Shown here: positions 15,790 to 26,083 of the stretch, piece by piece
How the letters are laid out: every line of letters starts with the position of its first letter
Position numbering within the stretch: the stretch's first letter is position 1
NCBI RefSeq assembly: GCF_000520015.2
Contig: NZ_CP007044.2
Span: 930,001 to 994,000, forward strand
From: Chania multitudinisentens RB-25
GTDB lineage: Bacteria > Pseudomonadota > Gammaproteobacteria > Enterobacterales > Enterobacteriaceae
Reading direction: 5' to 3'
DNA: 64,000 bases
Program-made: the position numbers and the translations under genes
Notes under the pieces: model-generated
Seen by the model: the letters and a program-made list of their open reading frames with translations, nothing else
Databases searched by the model: none
What the model was told of the DNA's origin: nothing

Positions 15790-17088
15790 TTAGAAATAAT
15801 AGTTGAGCGACAGTTGCCAACGCCGTTCCGGGCGCACCCATTCCTCTTTGATGCTGGGTTCCACCAGATAGATTTTCTGCCACTGTAGAGCCAGATCCAC
15901 CGGGCCAATATGACGCCGCAGCTCGGCAAACCCCATATTACGCCGCTGTTGCAGATCGTGCTGCCATATCGCATTGACATCGTAATCATCAACAATATCT
16001 TTCCAATACGCTTGGAATAATACTGCACGACGGGGCATCAACCCAGTTTGCGCTTGTTGCGAGGCATTACCGATAAATGCTTTACCTTGCGCCATAGCAT
16101 CAGGTGGCAAGCTGGAAACAAAACCCAAGGCGCGCCGGTTGTCGGCACTGCCGTTATAGTGGCCTTCGGCACGCAGCGTTAACTGGTTCTCTCCGCTCCA
16201 AGTTAAGCCGTAGGCTAAGCGGTTGCGCCAACGGATCTCCTGTTGTTGCTCAGGCAAAGAGGTTTGCCAACGGTACGCTTGCCGCCCTCCAGCCCACTCC
16301 GTATAAAACAGCGTGGAATGAGAGAGCACGCGTGAAAAGTTGAAACCCAACTGGGGCGAATGGCCCTGTTCCTGCAAAAACAACCATTGCGGATTCAGGT
16401 TATCCGCCCATTGGTAGCTACCCACCAGCAACATACGTTGCCTGGGATTACTGGCTCCCCAGTCCAGGCTGGCGCTATTCTGGTTTGGGTTTTCATTAAG
16501 TTTGGGTGACCAGATTGCCGTCAGGGCACCTTTGTCCCAGACATACTGCCAACGGAGCATGGCATTACCCAGGCGGTTATTTCTCAGCGTTTCAGGATCG
16601 ACAGAGGTAACGGAACGCACCGTTCCTTGCCCGAGAAAATCGGTAGGGTTATAGCCAAATGCCAAACCATAGCGAGTATTGACACGACCTGCATCCAGCA
16701 ACAAACGCGGGGTCACTTTGTAAGTCAGATAAGCTTCTTTGAGCGAATTAATATTGCTGTCATTTCGCAGAGCCGGAGAAAAATAGCTGTCAAAGCGATT
16801 AGCCAACACAAAACGCCAGTCCTGCGAAGGGCTCTCTGTCAGCGGGGCATCCCAGCGCAGATCAATAGAGATACGCTGTCTATTATCCCTCTGCTCATTC
16901 AAACTCGTGGCCGCTTCGGCTGACATAGTGAGCTTTTTGCTCGTAACAGGAGAGAATTCCGTCTTATCGGCCAAATCCAGAGCCGCCAGTGTGGCATCCT
17001 CTCCATGAGCAGAGTGGCCACACAGAACCGATAACGCCATTATCCATGGCAAACGCGCCGTTCGGGAAAAGAATCGCGCTTTATTCAT
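15790..17088 (-). CDS. Predicted outer-membrane beta-barrel protein of an ABC/LolA-like operon
   Basis: 432 residues with a signal peptide (basic start, hydrophobic core, cleavage about HSAHG/EDAT). The mature part shows alternating short amphipathic segments rich in Trp, Tyr and Arg separated by polar turns (for example LLLDAGRVNTRYGLAFGYNP and RLAYGLTWSGENQLTLRAEG), and it ends ...QLSLNYYF with a C-terminal Phe, the BAM recognition signature. It is therefore very probably an outer-membrane barrel, resembling DUF1302-type porin-like proteins. It is the last of four tightly spaced genes; its ATG is three bases after the LolA-like gene's stop. I infer it is the outer-membrane endpoint of that transport system. 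I do not recognise a characterised homologue. Confidence 0.8.
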   Translation of the reverse strand: MNKARFFSRTARLPWIMALSVLCGHSAHGEDATLAALDLADKTEFSPVTSKKLTMSAEAATSLNEQRDNRQRISIDLRWDAPLTESPSQDWRFVLANRFDSYFSPALRNDSNINSLKEAYLTYKVTPRLLLDAGRVNTRYGLAFGYNPTDFLGQGTVRSVTSVDPETLRNNRLGNAMLRWQYVWDKGALTAIWSPKLNENPNQNSASLDWGASNPRQRMLLVGSYQWADNLNPQWLFLQEQGHSPQLGFNFSRVLSHSTLFYTEWAGGRQAYRWQTSLPEQQQEIRWRNRLAYGLTWSGENQLTLRAEGHYNGSADNRRALGFVSSLPPDAMAQGKAFIGNASQQAQTGLMPRRAVLFQAYWKDIVDDYDVNAIWQHDLQQRRNMGFAELRRHIGPVDLALQWQKIYLVEPSIKEEWVRPERRWQLSLNYYF

Positions 17089-17091
17089 CCG

Positions 17092-17862
17092 TTAGTTATC
17101 CTTGAAATGCGGCAGATAATCCCTTTGTAACCAAGCTTCTGGCACATCATACCAAGCAAAATCCTGGTGCTTGAGCACGGTAACCAACTGTGAGTTTATC
17201 CCGTCAATGATCACCGCCTCCGTCGGGCGATTCCCCCCCAGCACGGGCTGATAACGGCGGAAGTAAGTGGTTTTTAACAAATTGCCGTTCATGGCATAAA
17301 ACTCGGCCTTACAACTTTTGAAATCCTGTTTATCCACCCAGATTTCCATGGACGGATAGGCAACATCTGGATGACGCGCCACCAAATGCAGACGGTAACA
17401 ATCCCGTTGCTGCCGTTCCCCATCCAAGATTTGTTCTTCGCTCACCAAGGTGGCCAGATAATCGTAATTCCAGTTGGCGGTCACCACATCACCGTTGGCA
17501 GCCTGCCCTAGCAGGCGTTGTTGGGGGGAAATAGGCACACTGGCCTGGCTGCCAGGATCATACAGCCACAGATCTTTGCCACTTTTCAGGGTTAGCTTGC
17601 CAGCATCTCGTTGTGGGCTGATAAATTTCAACAGGCTACGAAACTGGCCACTTGAATAAGTACGGGAATAGAGACGCACGACGCTGCTCTCGTGCTGTTT
17701 GCCGTTTTTATAGCTGATGAGGGTAGTACTCAAGCTGAAGGAACGATCCGGGTTGCGAACTTCGTCACTTTTTTTCAATATTTCCTGAGCACTGAGTGTG
17801 GCCAATGCCTGACCACTGGTAAACAGGCTAAATAATAAGCCATAGATTAATGAGAATCTCAT
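17092..17862 (-). CDS. Periplasmic LolA-like outer-membrane lipoprotein-sorting protein (COG2834 type)
   Basis: 256 residues. The start is ATG 17862 (MRFSLIYGLLFSLF), chosen because TAGGGA precedes it and it gives a compact signal peptide ending QALA/TLSAQEIL. The frame extends 14 codons further up without support. The mature protein fits the COG2834 pattern of a LolA/LolB-like half-barrel: LSAQEILKKSDEVRNP, then GKLTLKSGKDLWLYDPGSQ, YPSMEIWVDKQDFKSCKAEFY and TYFRRYQPVLGG. Such proteins carry lipids or lipoproteins across the periplasm. The gene sits between an ABC permease gene and an outer-membrane barrel gene, which suggests a shuttle from the inner-membrane pump to the barrel. The housekeeping lolA gene would be elsewhere. 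Confidence 0.82.
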   Translation of the reverse strand: MRFSLIYGLLFSLFTSGQALATLSAQEILKKSDEVRNPDRSFSLSTTLISYKNGKQHESSVVRLYSRTYSSGQFRSLLKFISPQRDAGKLTLKSGKDLWLYDPGSQASVPISPQQRLLGQAANGDVVTANWNYDYLATLVSEEQILDGERQQRDCYRLHLVARHPDVAYPSMEIWVDKQDFKSCKAEFYAMNGNLLKTTYFRRYQPVLGGNRPTEAVIIDGINSQLVTVLKHQDFAWYDVPEAWLQRDYLPHFKDN

Positions 17863-17918
17863 GATCCCTATCTTCCCAGTTAATAAACAATAACATCCCA
17901 TCATCCATTATGATGGGA

Positions 17919-19316
17919 TCAAGCATGGTGCAGTGCTTGTACGATATGAACGTTTGCTGCTCGCCGCGCTGGCCACCAAGATGAAAACACGGCAGCAACC
18001 ATCATGATCAGCAGCACGCCTAACAACATTGTCCATTCCCCCCAGATACGTATTTTGACGGGGATTGGCCAAATTACCCCCGGCGGATGCCAGGTCAAAC
18101 CAGAGTGGTTAATGAGATAAGCCAGAAGCAGCGCAATGATGATCCCGACCGTACAGCCGATAATGCCTAGCAAAATACCTTCATTAAGAAACAGACGCTG
18201 GATATCCTGACGTTTCAGCCCCATTGCCCGCAATGTACCGATTTCAACCGTGCGCTCCAGCACCGCCATACTCATGGTGTTACTGACGGTGAATAACGCG
18301 ATACACAGGATTAATGCCAACAGGAAATGGAACATTTTGCTAAACATATCCAAGATCTGGTGGTACAACGGTTGTAACTGAGCAAAGTCATAAACGGCCA
18401 GAGGCTCATCAGCCAATGAAGTTTGGAATAAGTGCAGCAAGCGAGACCGCGCCTCTTCCAATTGTGCCGTGCTACGTAATTGCAGAGTAATTGCTGTCAC
18501 TCCAGGTTGGTCACGACCAAAAGCCAGTTGCTGGGCTTGTGCCAAATGAATGCCAACATAGCTGTCATCCAATTCTCTGGCCGCTTGAGGTTGGGTTCCC
18601 TCAACCTGAACACGGATGATATTGGGGGCTCCACCAACCGATGCAGCCAATAGCTCGATTTGATCCCCGGTTGTCGATTCTCTGACTTCCCGTGTTTGTT
18701 GCACAAGTGACATCAGATCATCAGGGAGTTCTTCAGTATTAACCTCTGTAGAAAAGGGGGGCGAATTACCGCAGGGCTGATTTGCCGCAAAGTTACACAG
18801 CTGTAATATACGCGCTACACCTGTGCCGATTACTGCGCTATCGGGAATCTGTTCACTGAGAGTATTCTTGATATTTCCTTTGCCGAGATGATATTCATCC
18901 CAATCATTCAGTGCTGCCTGACCCGCCGCTTCACGACCATAAATTAAAACCGGCCGAGACGTTCCAGCCGCATAATGCCCAGCGATGCCATTCAGGGTTA
19001 ATACAGGGGTTTTAACCACCATCATTTTATGTAATTCGGGATCTTGTTCAATTTGTGCCATGATTTTTTGATAATGCTTGACACTGTACTCTGTCGGATT
19101 AGCCGTACCGTATAATAAGTAATCTTTGTGCTGTATTTGTAGGTGACCAGTATCTCGGATAAAAGTAGTCTGCAAACTATATTCAATTGAACGGTTATAA
19201 CCACCAAACAATAGAATACCAACGGCACCAACGGTAATAGCGCAAAAGGTTGACAGAGTCCGGCGCCTATTGCGCAATAAATTGCGTAAGGCCAACTTGA
19301 ATGTTTGCATGATCAT
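17919..19316 (-). CDS. ABC transporter permease of the FtsX/MacB/LolCE type
   Basis: 465 residues with the topology of the MacB superfamily: one membrane segment near residues 22-42 (TFCAITVGAVGILLFGGY), a periplasmic domain of about 280 residues, then three membrane segments in the last 140 residues (beginning FHFLLALILCIALFTVSNTM). The cytoplasmic-loop motif LERTVEIGTLRAMGLKRQDI, characteristic of LolC/E and MacB coupling helices, is clear. Such pumps are mechanotransmitters that move substrates already in the periplasm or outer leaflet rather than through a membrane channel. It starts 17 bases after the ATPase gene and is followed by the LolA-like gene. No MacA-like adaptor gene is present. 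Confidence 0.88.
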   Translation of the reverse strand: MIMQTFKLALRNLLRNRRRTLSTFCAITVGAVGILLFGGYNRSIEYSLQTTFIRDTGHLQIQHKDYLLYGTANPTEYSVKHYQKIMAQIEQDPELHKMMVVKTPVLTLNGIAGHYAAGTSRPVLIYGREAAGQAALNDWDEYHLGKGNIKNTLSEQIPDSAVIGTGVARILQLCNFAANQPCGNSPPFSTEVNTEELPDDLMSLVQQTREVRESTTGDQIELLAASVGGAPNIIRVQVEGTQPQAARELDDSYVGIHLAQAQQLAFGRDQPGVTAITLQLRSTAQLEEARSRLLHLFQTSLADEPLAVYDFAQLQPLYHQILDMFSKMFHFLLALILCIALFTVSNTMSMAVLERTVEIGTLRAMGLKRQDIQRLFLNEGILLGIIGCTVGIIIALLLAYLINHSGLTWHPPGVIWPIPVKIRIWGEWTMLLGVLLIMMVAAVFSSWWPARRAANVHIVQALHHA

Positions 19317-19333
19317 TATTCTCCAGCGGGAAT

Positions 19334-20017
19334 TTACTGCATTGTAATGCGAGTAACGTTGCCGTCATGCATCTGATAGAGATCGTCTGCCGCCGCAATG
19401 ACCTGGGGATCATGGGAAGAAAAAACTACCGTCACCGATTGTTCCTGCTGCAAACGCCGCAGCAACTGCAAAATGGAGTTGCCGGTTTTGCTGTCCAAAT
19501 TAGCCGTTGGTTCATCGGCCAGCACCAGAGAAGGACGATGAATAAGAGCCCGAGCAATTGCTACCCGCTGACGCTGGCCACCGGAGAGTTGCCCTGGTAG
19601 CAACCGCGCTTTATCAGCCAAACCAACGATTTCCAACATATTCATGATGGCGGACTTCCGTTGAGCAACGGTGATACCTTGCAAAATAAGGGGAATCTCA
19701 ACATTTTCCCAAACGGTCAAGACCGGTATTAAATTAAAATTCTGAAAAATAAATCCAAGATGGCGTGCTCGAAATTCACTGCACTGATCGTCATTCAACC
19801 ATGACATTTCCTGCCCAGCAATCATCAGGCTGCCTTGATCGGGGCGATCAAGACCTCCGATTATATTCAATAACGTTGTTTTACCACTTCCAGACAGGCC
19901 AGATAATACAGTGAAGCGCTGAGAGAAAATTCTTACATTAATATTCTTTAATGCCTCGACTGTGGATTGCCCCAATAAATATTTTTTGTAAATACCTTTA
20001 ACTTCCACTGCCCACAT
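19334..20017 (-). CDS. ABC transporter ATPase of the LolD/MacB type
   Basis: 227 residues, one nucleotide-binding domain with Walker A GLSGSGKT at 40-47, Q-loop Gln92, signature LSGGQRQR at 144-151 and Walker B LVLADEP at 164-170. The stretch DEPTANLDSKTG is typical of LolD, FtsE and MacB ATPases. It is the first gene of the four-gene operon and would power the adjacent FtsX-type permease. Lower-scale features such as a weak ribosome binding site and AT-rich upstream DNA suggest modest or regulated expression. By family it is not an importer subunit. Confidence 0.92.
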   Translation of the reverse strand: MWAVEVKGIYKKYLLGQSTVEALKNINVRIFSQRFTVLSGLSGSGKTTLLNIIGGLDRPDQGSLMIAGQEMSWLNDDQCSEFRARHLGFIFQNFNLIPVLTVWENVEIPLILQGITVAQRKSAIMNMLEIVGLADKARLLPGQLSGGQRQRVAIARALIHRPSLVLADEPTANLDSKTGNSILQLLRRLQQEQSVTVVFSSHDPQVIAAADDLYQMHDGNVTRITMQ

Positions 20018-20326
20018 TTCTCTTTAAATCCTTTTAAATACCAAAACATCATTTTTAAGAAATGATACAACTAAGCCAGTAAAATAGACAGCCACACTTC
20101 ATTCACGTATTTATTTATGCCGTTAAAAACACATCATACAAGGTTAAAGAATTATCATTTTCCCCAGGAAGCATATATCGGTTTGCGAGTTAACACCATG
20201 AGAATGTACTTAAGTTTCAGACGAAAAACGCATTTATTTACTTTTTGAGGAAATCAAGGAAAACGGCTTTAACCTGTAAATTGTGCCCTTTAATGGCAGG
20301 TGCGAATCCTAGCCCCCCTGCAAAGC
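20018..20326. other. Spacer upstream of the ABC/LolA-like operon
   Basis: About 310 bases of mostly AT-rich DNA between the glmS terminator and the first gene of the accessory operon. It must hold the minus-strand promoter for that operon. I find no convincing -35/-10 pair, no operator palindrome and no gene. Confidence 0.5.
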
Positions 20327-20355
20327 AAAAAAAACCGGCACACAGGCCGGTTTTT
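20327..20355 (-). terminator. Rho-independent terminator of glmS
   Basis: On the minus strand a GC-rich stem (AACCGGCC / GCCGGTT, short loop) is followed by a run of eight T. It begins about 20 bases after the glmS stop. The A-tract on the other side also makes it potentially bidirectional. Confidence 0.9.
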
Positions 20356-20375
20356 AGCGTTATTGATACTTCCCA

Positions 20376-22205
<1,830 letters not shown>

Positions 22206-22370
22206 TAGTTGTATTCCTAATTAGTGCCTTTCAGGGCACTTGCGATGCCTCGACCTGATTTTGCCGGTTTTACCGTGCATCCCCGAGCCTGTAGACGGTG
22301 GGGTTATTATGTTTTGTATTGAATTCCTTAACGAAACCCAACACAAAACACACTATTTCACCTGTACTAA

Positions 22371-22496
22371 TTTACCCAATAGATTTCAAGTTGTAGCTAG
22401 GCGGCAAGGGCCTGAATCTCCAGGAGCTTACAAGGTAAGTGACTGGAATTCAGGCATGAAGTCAACAACGCTGTGGCTCGAAAGATGAAGGGTAAA
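22371..22496. repeat. ERIC (IRU) element
   Basis: A 126-base imperfect palindrome with ends TTTACCC and GGGTAAA. The central part contains CCAGGAGCTTAC and GGTAAGTGACTGG, which are the core arms of the enterobacterial repetitive intergenic consensus. Outer arms include ATTTCAAGTTGTAGC and its counterpart GGCTCGAAAGATGAAG. It fills the spacer directly after the glmU stop codon and would be transcribed between glmU and glmS. The element is degenerate relative to consensus (for instance AATCTCC rather than AATCCCC). Confidence 0.88.
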
Positions 22497-23867
22497 TTAT
22501 TTTTTCTTCACCGGCCGCTGCCAGCCTTGAACATGCACCTGCTTAACCCGGCTCAGTACCAACTCATCTTCCCCAATATTCTGGGTGACCGTAGTACCGG
22601 CAGCGATAGTGGAACCTTTACCCACCGACACCGGTGCTATCAGTTGGGTATCTGAACCAACAAACACATTGTCACCAATGATGGTCTTGTGCTTGTTCAC
22701 GCCGTCATAGTTGCAAGTGATAGTCCCTGCACCAATATTCACATCCGCACCAATCTCAGCGTCCCCCAGGTAACTGAGATGGCCCGCTTTGGAACCTTTA
22801 CCCAACCGCGCTTTTTTCATTTCCACGAAATTACCGACGTGCGCGCCTTCTGCTAGCTCCGCACCCGGACGCAGGCGAGCAAATGGGCCAACGGTACAGG
22901 CTGCTTCCAGTAATGCATCTTCCAGCACGCTGTAAGGGCTGATTTCACAATCATCACCAATCACACAATTTTTCAGCACACAGCCAGCGCCGATCTTCAC
23001 GCGATGACCCAGCTTAACCTTGCCTTCAATAATGACATTAGTATCAATAGAGATATCACGACCATGTACTAATTCACCACGCAGGTCAAAACGCGCCGGA
23101 TCCAGCAGCATTACGCCAGCCAGCAACAGTTTTTCCGCCTGTTCAGCCTGGTATACGCGCTCTAACGCTGAAAGTTGTAGGCGGTTATTCACACCTTCAA
23201 CTTCACTCAGGCGCGAAGGGTGTACCGCTTCAATCTTTTTACCGTCGGCATAAGCCAAAGCGATAATATCGGTGATATAAAACTCACCCTGCGCATTGTT
23301 GTTATTCAGCATACCCAACCAACGCTTCAGATCTCGCCCGTTGGCCACCAGAATGCCGGTGTTGATCTCATTAATCTGGCGTTGCTCCTCACTAGCATCC
23401 TTATGCTCAACAATGCCGACAACCTCACCGTTTTTACGCACGATACGGCCGTAGCCGCTAGGATCATCCAGCTTTACCGTCAGCAACCCGATGCCACCCT
23501 GCGGTTTTGCTGCCAACAGGCGCATTAGCGTATCAACCGCAATCAAAGGAACATCGCCATACAGCATCAGAACATCTTCATCATCGGCAAAGTACGGAGC
23601 CGCCTGCTGCATCGCATGACCCGTTCCCAGCTGTTCTGCCTGCAATACCCAGTTCAGCGCCGCATTCTTTAACGTGCTTTTTAGCAACTCTCCACCATGG
23701 CCATAAACCAGATGGATATTTTGTGCCTGCAACTTCATAGCGGCATCAATGACGTGCTGCACCATCGGCTTACCCGCCAATGGGTGTAACACTTTGGGAA
23801 GATCGGAATACATACGTGTTCCCTTACCCGCGGCGAGGATAACCACGCTCATTGCGCTGTTCGACAT
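22497..23867 (-). CDS. glmU: Bifunctional UDP-GlcNAc pyrophosphorylase / GlcN-1-P acetyltransferase GlmU
   Basis: Makes UDP-N-acetylglucosamine from glucosamine-1-phosphate, acetyl-CoA and UTP. 456 residues from ATG 23867 (MSNSAMSVVILAAGKGTRM); a TTG two codons earlier is possible but the AGG ribosome site fits the ATG. The N-terminal uridyltransferase domain carries LAAGKGTRM and YGDVPLI. The C-terminal left-handed beta helix of hexapeptide repeats runs from about residue 250 and includes RLRPGAELAEGAHVGNFVE. Its stop codon abuts an ERIC element, and glmS follows. Confidence 0.98.
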   Translation of the reverse strand: MSNSAMSVVILAAGKGTRMYSDLPKVLHPLAGKPMVQHVIDAAMKLQAQNIHLVYGHGGELLKSTLKNAALNWVLQAEQLGTGHAMQQAAPYFADDEDVLMLYGDVPLIAVDTLMRLLAAKPQGGIGLLTVKLDDPSGYGRIVRKNGEVVGIVEHKDASEEQRQINEINTGILVANGRDLKRWLGMLNNNNAQGEFYITDIIALAYADGKKIEAVHPSRLSEVEGVNNRLQLSALERVYQAEQAEKLLLAGVMLLDPARFDLRGELVHGRDISIDTNVIIEGKVKLGHRVKIGAGCVLKNCVIGDDCEISPYSVLEDALLEAACTVGPFARLRPGAELAEGAHVGNFVEMKKARLGKGSKAGHLSYLGDAEIGADVNIGAGTITCNYDGVNKHKTIIGDNVFVGSDTQLIAPVSVGKGSTIAAGTTVTQNIGEDELVLSRVKQVHVQGWQRPVKKK

Positions 23868-24100
23868 AAGCAACCTGATAACTCCATTTTGATAGACGAA
23901 AGTAAAACCGTTTGGTGATAAAAATACTACATATTTCTCTGCACGAAATTCGGCACAGGCCGCATGGCTCTAGGCGTGCCATTAACTGGATCAATATCAT
24001 TCAGTCAGAAAAAAACTGTCGGCGATCGGAGACGTTTCATACCACTGTCAGAGTTAATAACATCACAATGATAGCTTGGTTGAAATGCTTATTTTAAAGC

Positions 24101-24130
24101 AAAAAAAAAGCGACCACATGGGCCGCTTTC
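24101..24130 (-). terminator. Terminator of the atp operon
   Basis: On the minus strand a stem AAAGCGGCC / GGTCGCTTT with a short loop is followed by nine T. It lies about 35 bases after the atpC stop and marks the end of the atp transcript before glmU. Confidence 0.88.
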
Positions 24131-24162
24131 TATTCCTGGATGCTGCATGCAACCCCTGGATT

Positions 24163-24582
24163 TTACATCGCTTTTTTGGTGAGTTCGATAACGCGCAGTT
24201 TCGCGATCGCTTTCGCCAGTTCAGCAGATGCCTGAGCATAGTCAACATCGCCATGAGAGCTACGGATATGTTCTTCAGCTTTACGCTTCGCTTCCAGCGC
24301 TCTTGCTTCGTCAAGATCCGTTCCACGGATGGCAGTGTCCGCCAACACAGTGACCACGCTCGGCTGTACCTCAAGGACACCGCCGGACAGGTAGATGAAC
24401 TCTTCTTCACCATGTTGTTTAACAATACGCACCATGCCAGGCTTGATGGCAGTCAGCAGCGGCGCGTGACCAGGATAAATCCCCAATTCACCTTCACTGC
24501 CTGTCACCTGGATCTTCTGTACCAGGCCGGAAAACATCTTTTTTTCCGCACTGACAACGTCCAGATGGTAAGTCATAGCCAT
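24163..24582 (-). CDS. atpC: ATP synthase F1 epsilon subunit
   Basis: Part of the central stalk of F1 and an intrinsic inhibitor of ATP hydrolysis. 139 residues: an N-terminal beta sandwich (MTYHLDVVSAEKKMF, ELGIYPGHAPLLTAIKPG) and a C-terminal helical hairpin rich in Ala, Glu and Lys. Last gene of the operon, 20 bases after atpD. Confidence 0.98.
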   Translation of the reverse strand: MAMTYHLDVVSAEKKMFSGLVQKIQVTGSEGELGIYPGHAPLLTAIKPGMVRIVKQHGEEEFIYLSGGVLEVQPSVVTVLADTAIRGTDLDEARALEAKRKAEEHIRSSHGDVDYAQASAELAKAIAKLRVIELTKKAM

Positions 24583-24602
24583 ATCACCCTCCTCTCAAGG
24601 CA

Positions 24603-25985
24603 TTACAGTTTCTTGGCTTTTTCCACTGCTTCTTCAATGGTGCCAACCATGTAGAACGCCTGCTCCGGCAGGTGATCGTAGTCGCCTTCCATAATGCCTT
24701 TGAAACCACGGATGGTATCTTTCAGCGAAACGAACTTGCCCGGAGAACCGGTGAAGACTTCTGCCACGAAGAACGGCTGAGACAGGAAACGTTGGATTTT
24801 ACGTGCACGGGATACGACCAGCTTGTCTTCTTCAGACAGCTCATCCATACCCAGAATCGCGATAATATCTTTCAGTTCCTGATAGCGTTGCAGAATAGAC
24901 TGCACACCACGCGCCACATCGTAATGCTCTTGGCCAACCACCAACGGATCCAGCTGACGGCTGGTAGAATCCAGCGGATCAACGGCCGGGTAGATACCCA
25001 AAGAAGCGATGTTACGGCTCAGTACCACGGTTGCGTCCAAGTGAGCAAAGGTGGTGGCTGGTGACGGGTCAGTCAGGTCATCCGCAGGCACATAAACGGC
25101 CTGTACAGAAGTGATAGAACCGGTCTTGGTGGAGGTAATACGTTCTTGCAGAACCCCCATCTCTTCTGCCAGCGTTGGCTGATAACCTACCGCCGATGGC
25201 ATACGGCCCAGAAGTGCAGACACTTCTGTACCCGCCAGGGTATAACGGTAAATATTATCCACAAACAGCAGAACGTCACGGCCTTCGTCACGGAACTTCT
25301 CAGCCATGGTCAGGCCAGTCAACGCAACGCGCAGACGGTTACCTGGTGGCTCGTTCATCTGGCCATAAACCAGGGAAACTTTGTCCAGTACGTTGGAATC
25401 GTTCATTTCGTGGTAGAAGTCGTTACCCTCACGGGTACGTTCACCCACGCCCGCAAACACCGAATAACCGGAGTGCTCGATCGCAATATTACGGATCAGC
25501 TCCATCATGTTTACGGTTTTGCCTACGCCCGCACCACCAAACAGACCTACTTTACCGCCCTTGGCGAACGGGCAAATCAGATCCATAACCTTGATACCGG
25601 TTTCCAGCAGTTCCTGGGAGTTCGACAACTCTTCATAGCTTGGTGCTTCACGGTGAATAGCCCAACGCTCTTCTTCACCAATGTCACCTTTCATGTCGAT
25701 TGGCTGACCCAATACGTTCATGATACGGCCCAGAGTTGCTTTACCTACCGGGACTTCAATCGGGTGTTGCAGGTTGATCACTTTCAAACCGCGACGCAGA
25801 CCATCTGAGGTCCCCATTGCGATACAACGAACCACGCCACCACCCAGCTGTTGCTGCACTTCCAGCACCAGTTTTTCGGTGCCGTTTTCAACCTCAAGAG
25901 CATCGTACACTTTTGGTACGGTATCCTGAGGGAACTCGACGTCCACTACGGCGCCGATTACCTGGATAATCTTTCCAGTAGCCAT
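24603..25985 (-). CDS. atpD: ATP synthase F1 beta subunit
   Basis: Catalytic subunit of F1, three copies alternating with alpha; binds ADP and phosphate at the cytoplasmic face. 460 residues. Walker A GGAGVGKT is at 150-157, the catalytic Glu segment GVGERTREGND follows near 180, and the DELSEEDKL region matches the conserved DELSEED lever. Intact, with a good ribosome binding site. Confidence 0.99.
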   Translation of the reverse strand: MATGKIIQVIGAVVDVEFPQDTVPKVYDALEVENGTEKLVLEVQQQLGGGVVRCIAMGTSDGLRRGLKVINLQHPIEVPVGKATLGRIMNVLGQPIDMKGDIGEEERWAIHREAPSYEELSNSQELLETGIKVMDLICPFAKGGKVGLFGGAGVGKTVNMMELIRNIAIEHSGYSVFAGVGERTREGNDFYHEMNDSNVLDKVSLVYGQMNEPPGNRLRVALTGLTMAEKFRDEGRDVLLFVDNIYRYTLAGTEVSALLGRMPSAVGYQPTLAEEMGVLQERITSTKTGSITSVQAVYVPADDLTDPSPATTFAHLDATVVLSRNIASLGIYPAVDPLDSTSRQLDPLVVGQEHYDVARGVQSILQRYQELKDIIAILGMDELSEEDKLVVSRARKIQRFLSQPFFVAEVFTGSPGKFVSLKDTIRGFKGIMEGDYDHLPEQAFYMVGTIEEAVEKAKKL

Positions 25986-26083
25986 CTTGAATCCTCTACG
26001 TAATTCGTTTACCCGTTATATTTCACACCGCTGGCGCGTTAACTGCCTTCCCGCAATCTGAACTATTCAGGGTAATAACCTGG

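Noticed and set aside
20272..20302. ACCTG...CAGGT inverted repeat upstream of the ABC operon, considered as a lux-type box
   Set aside because: The arms are only five bases, spacing is 19 bases rather than the 10 of a lux box, and no LuxR-type gene is in the window.
20018..20375. Tn7 insertion in the glmS-pstS interval
   Set aside because: No Tn7 end repeats or tns genes are present; only the target site can be supported.
25146..25808. 220-residue plus-strand open frame opposite atpD
   Set aside because: Antisense shadow of a highly conserved gene; composition is low in charged clusters and contains no recognisable domain.
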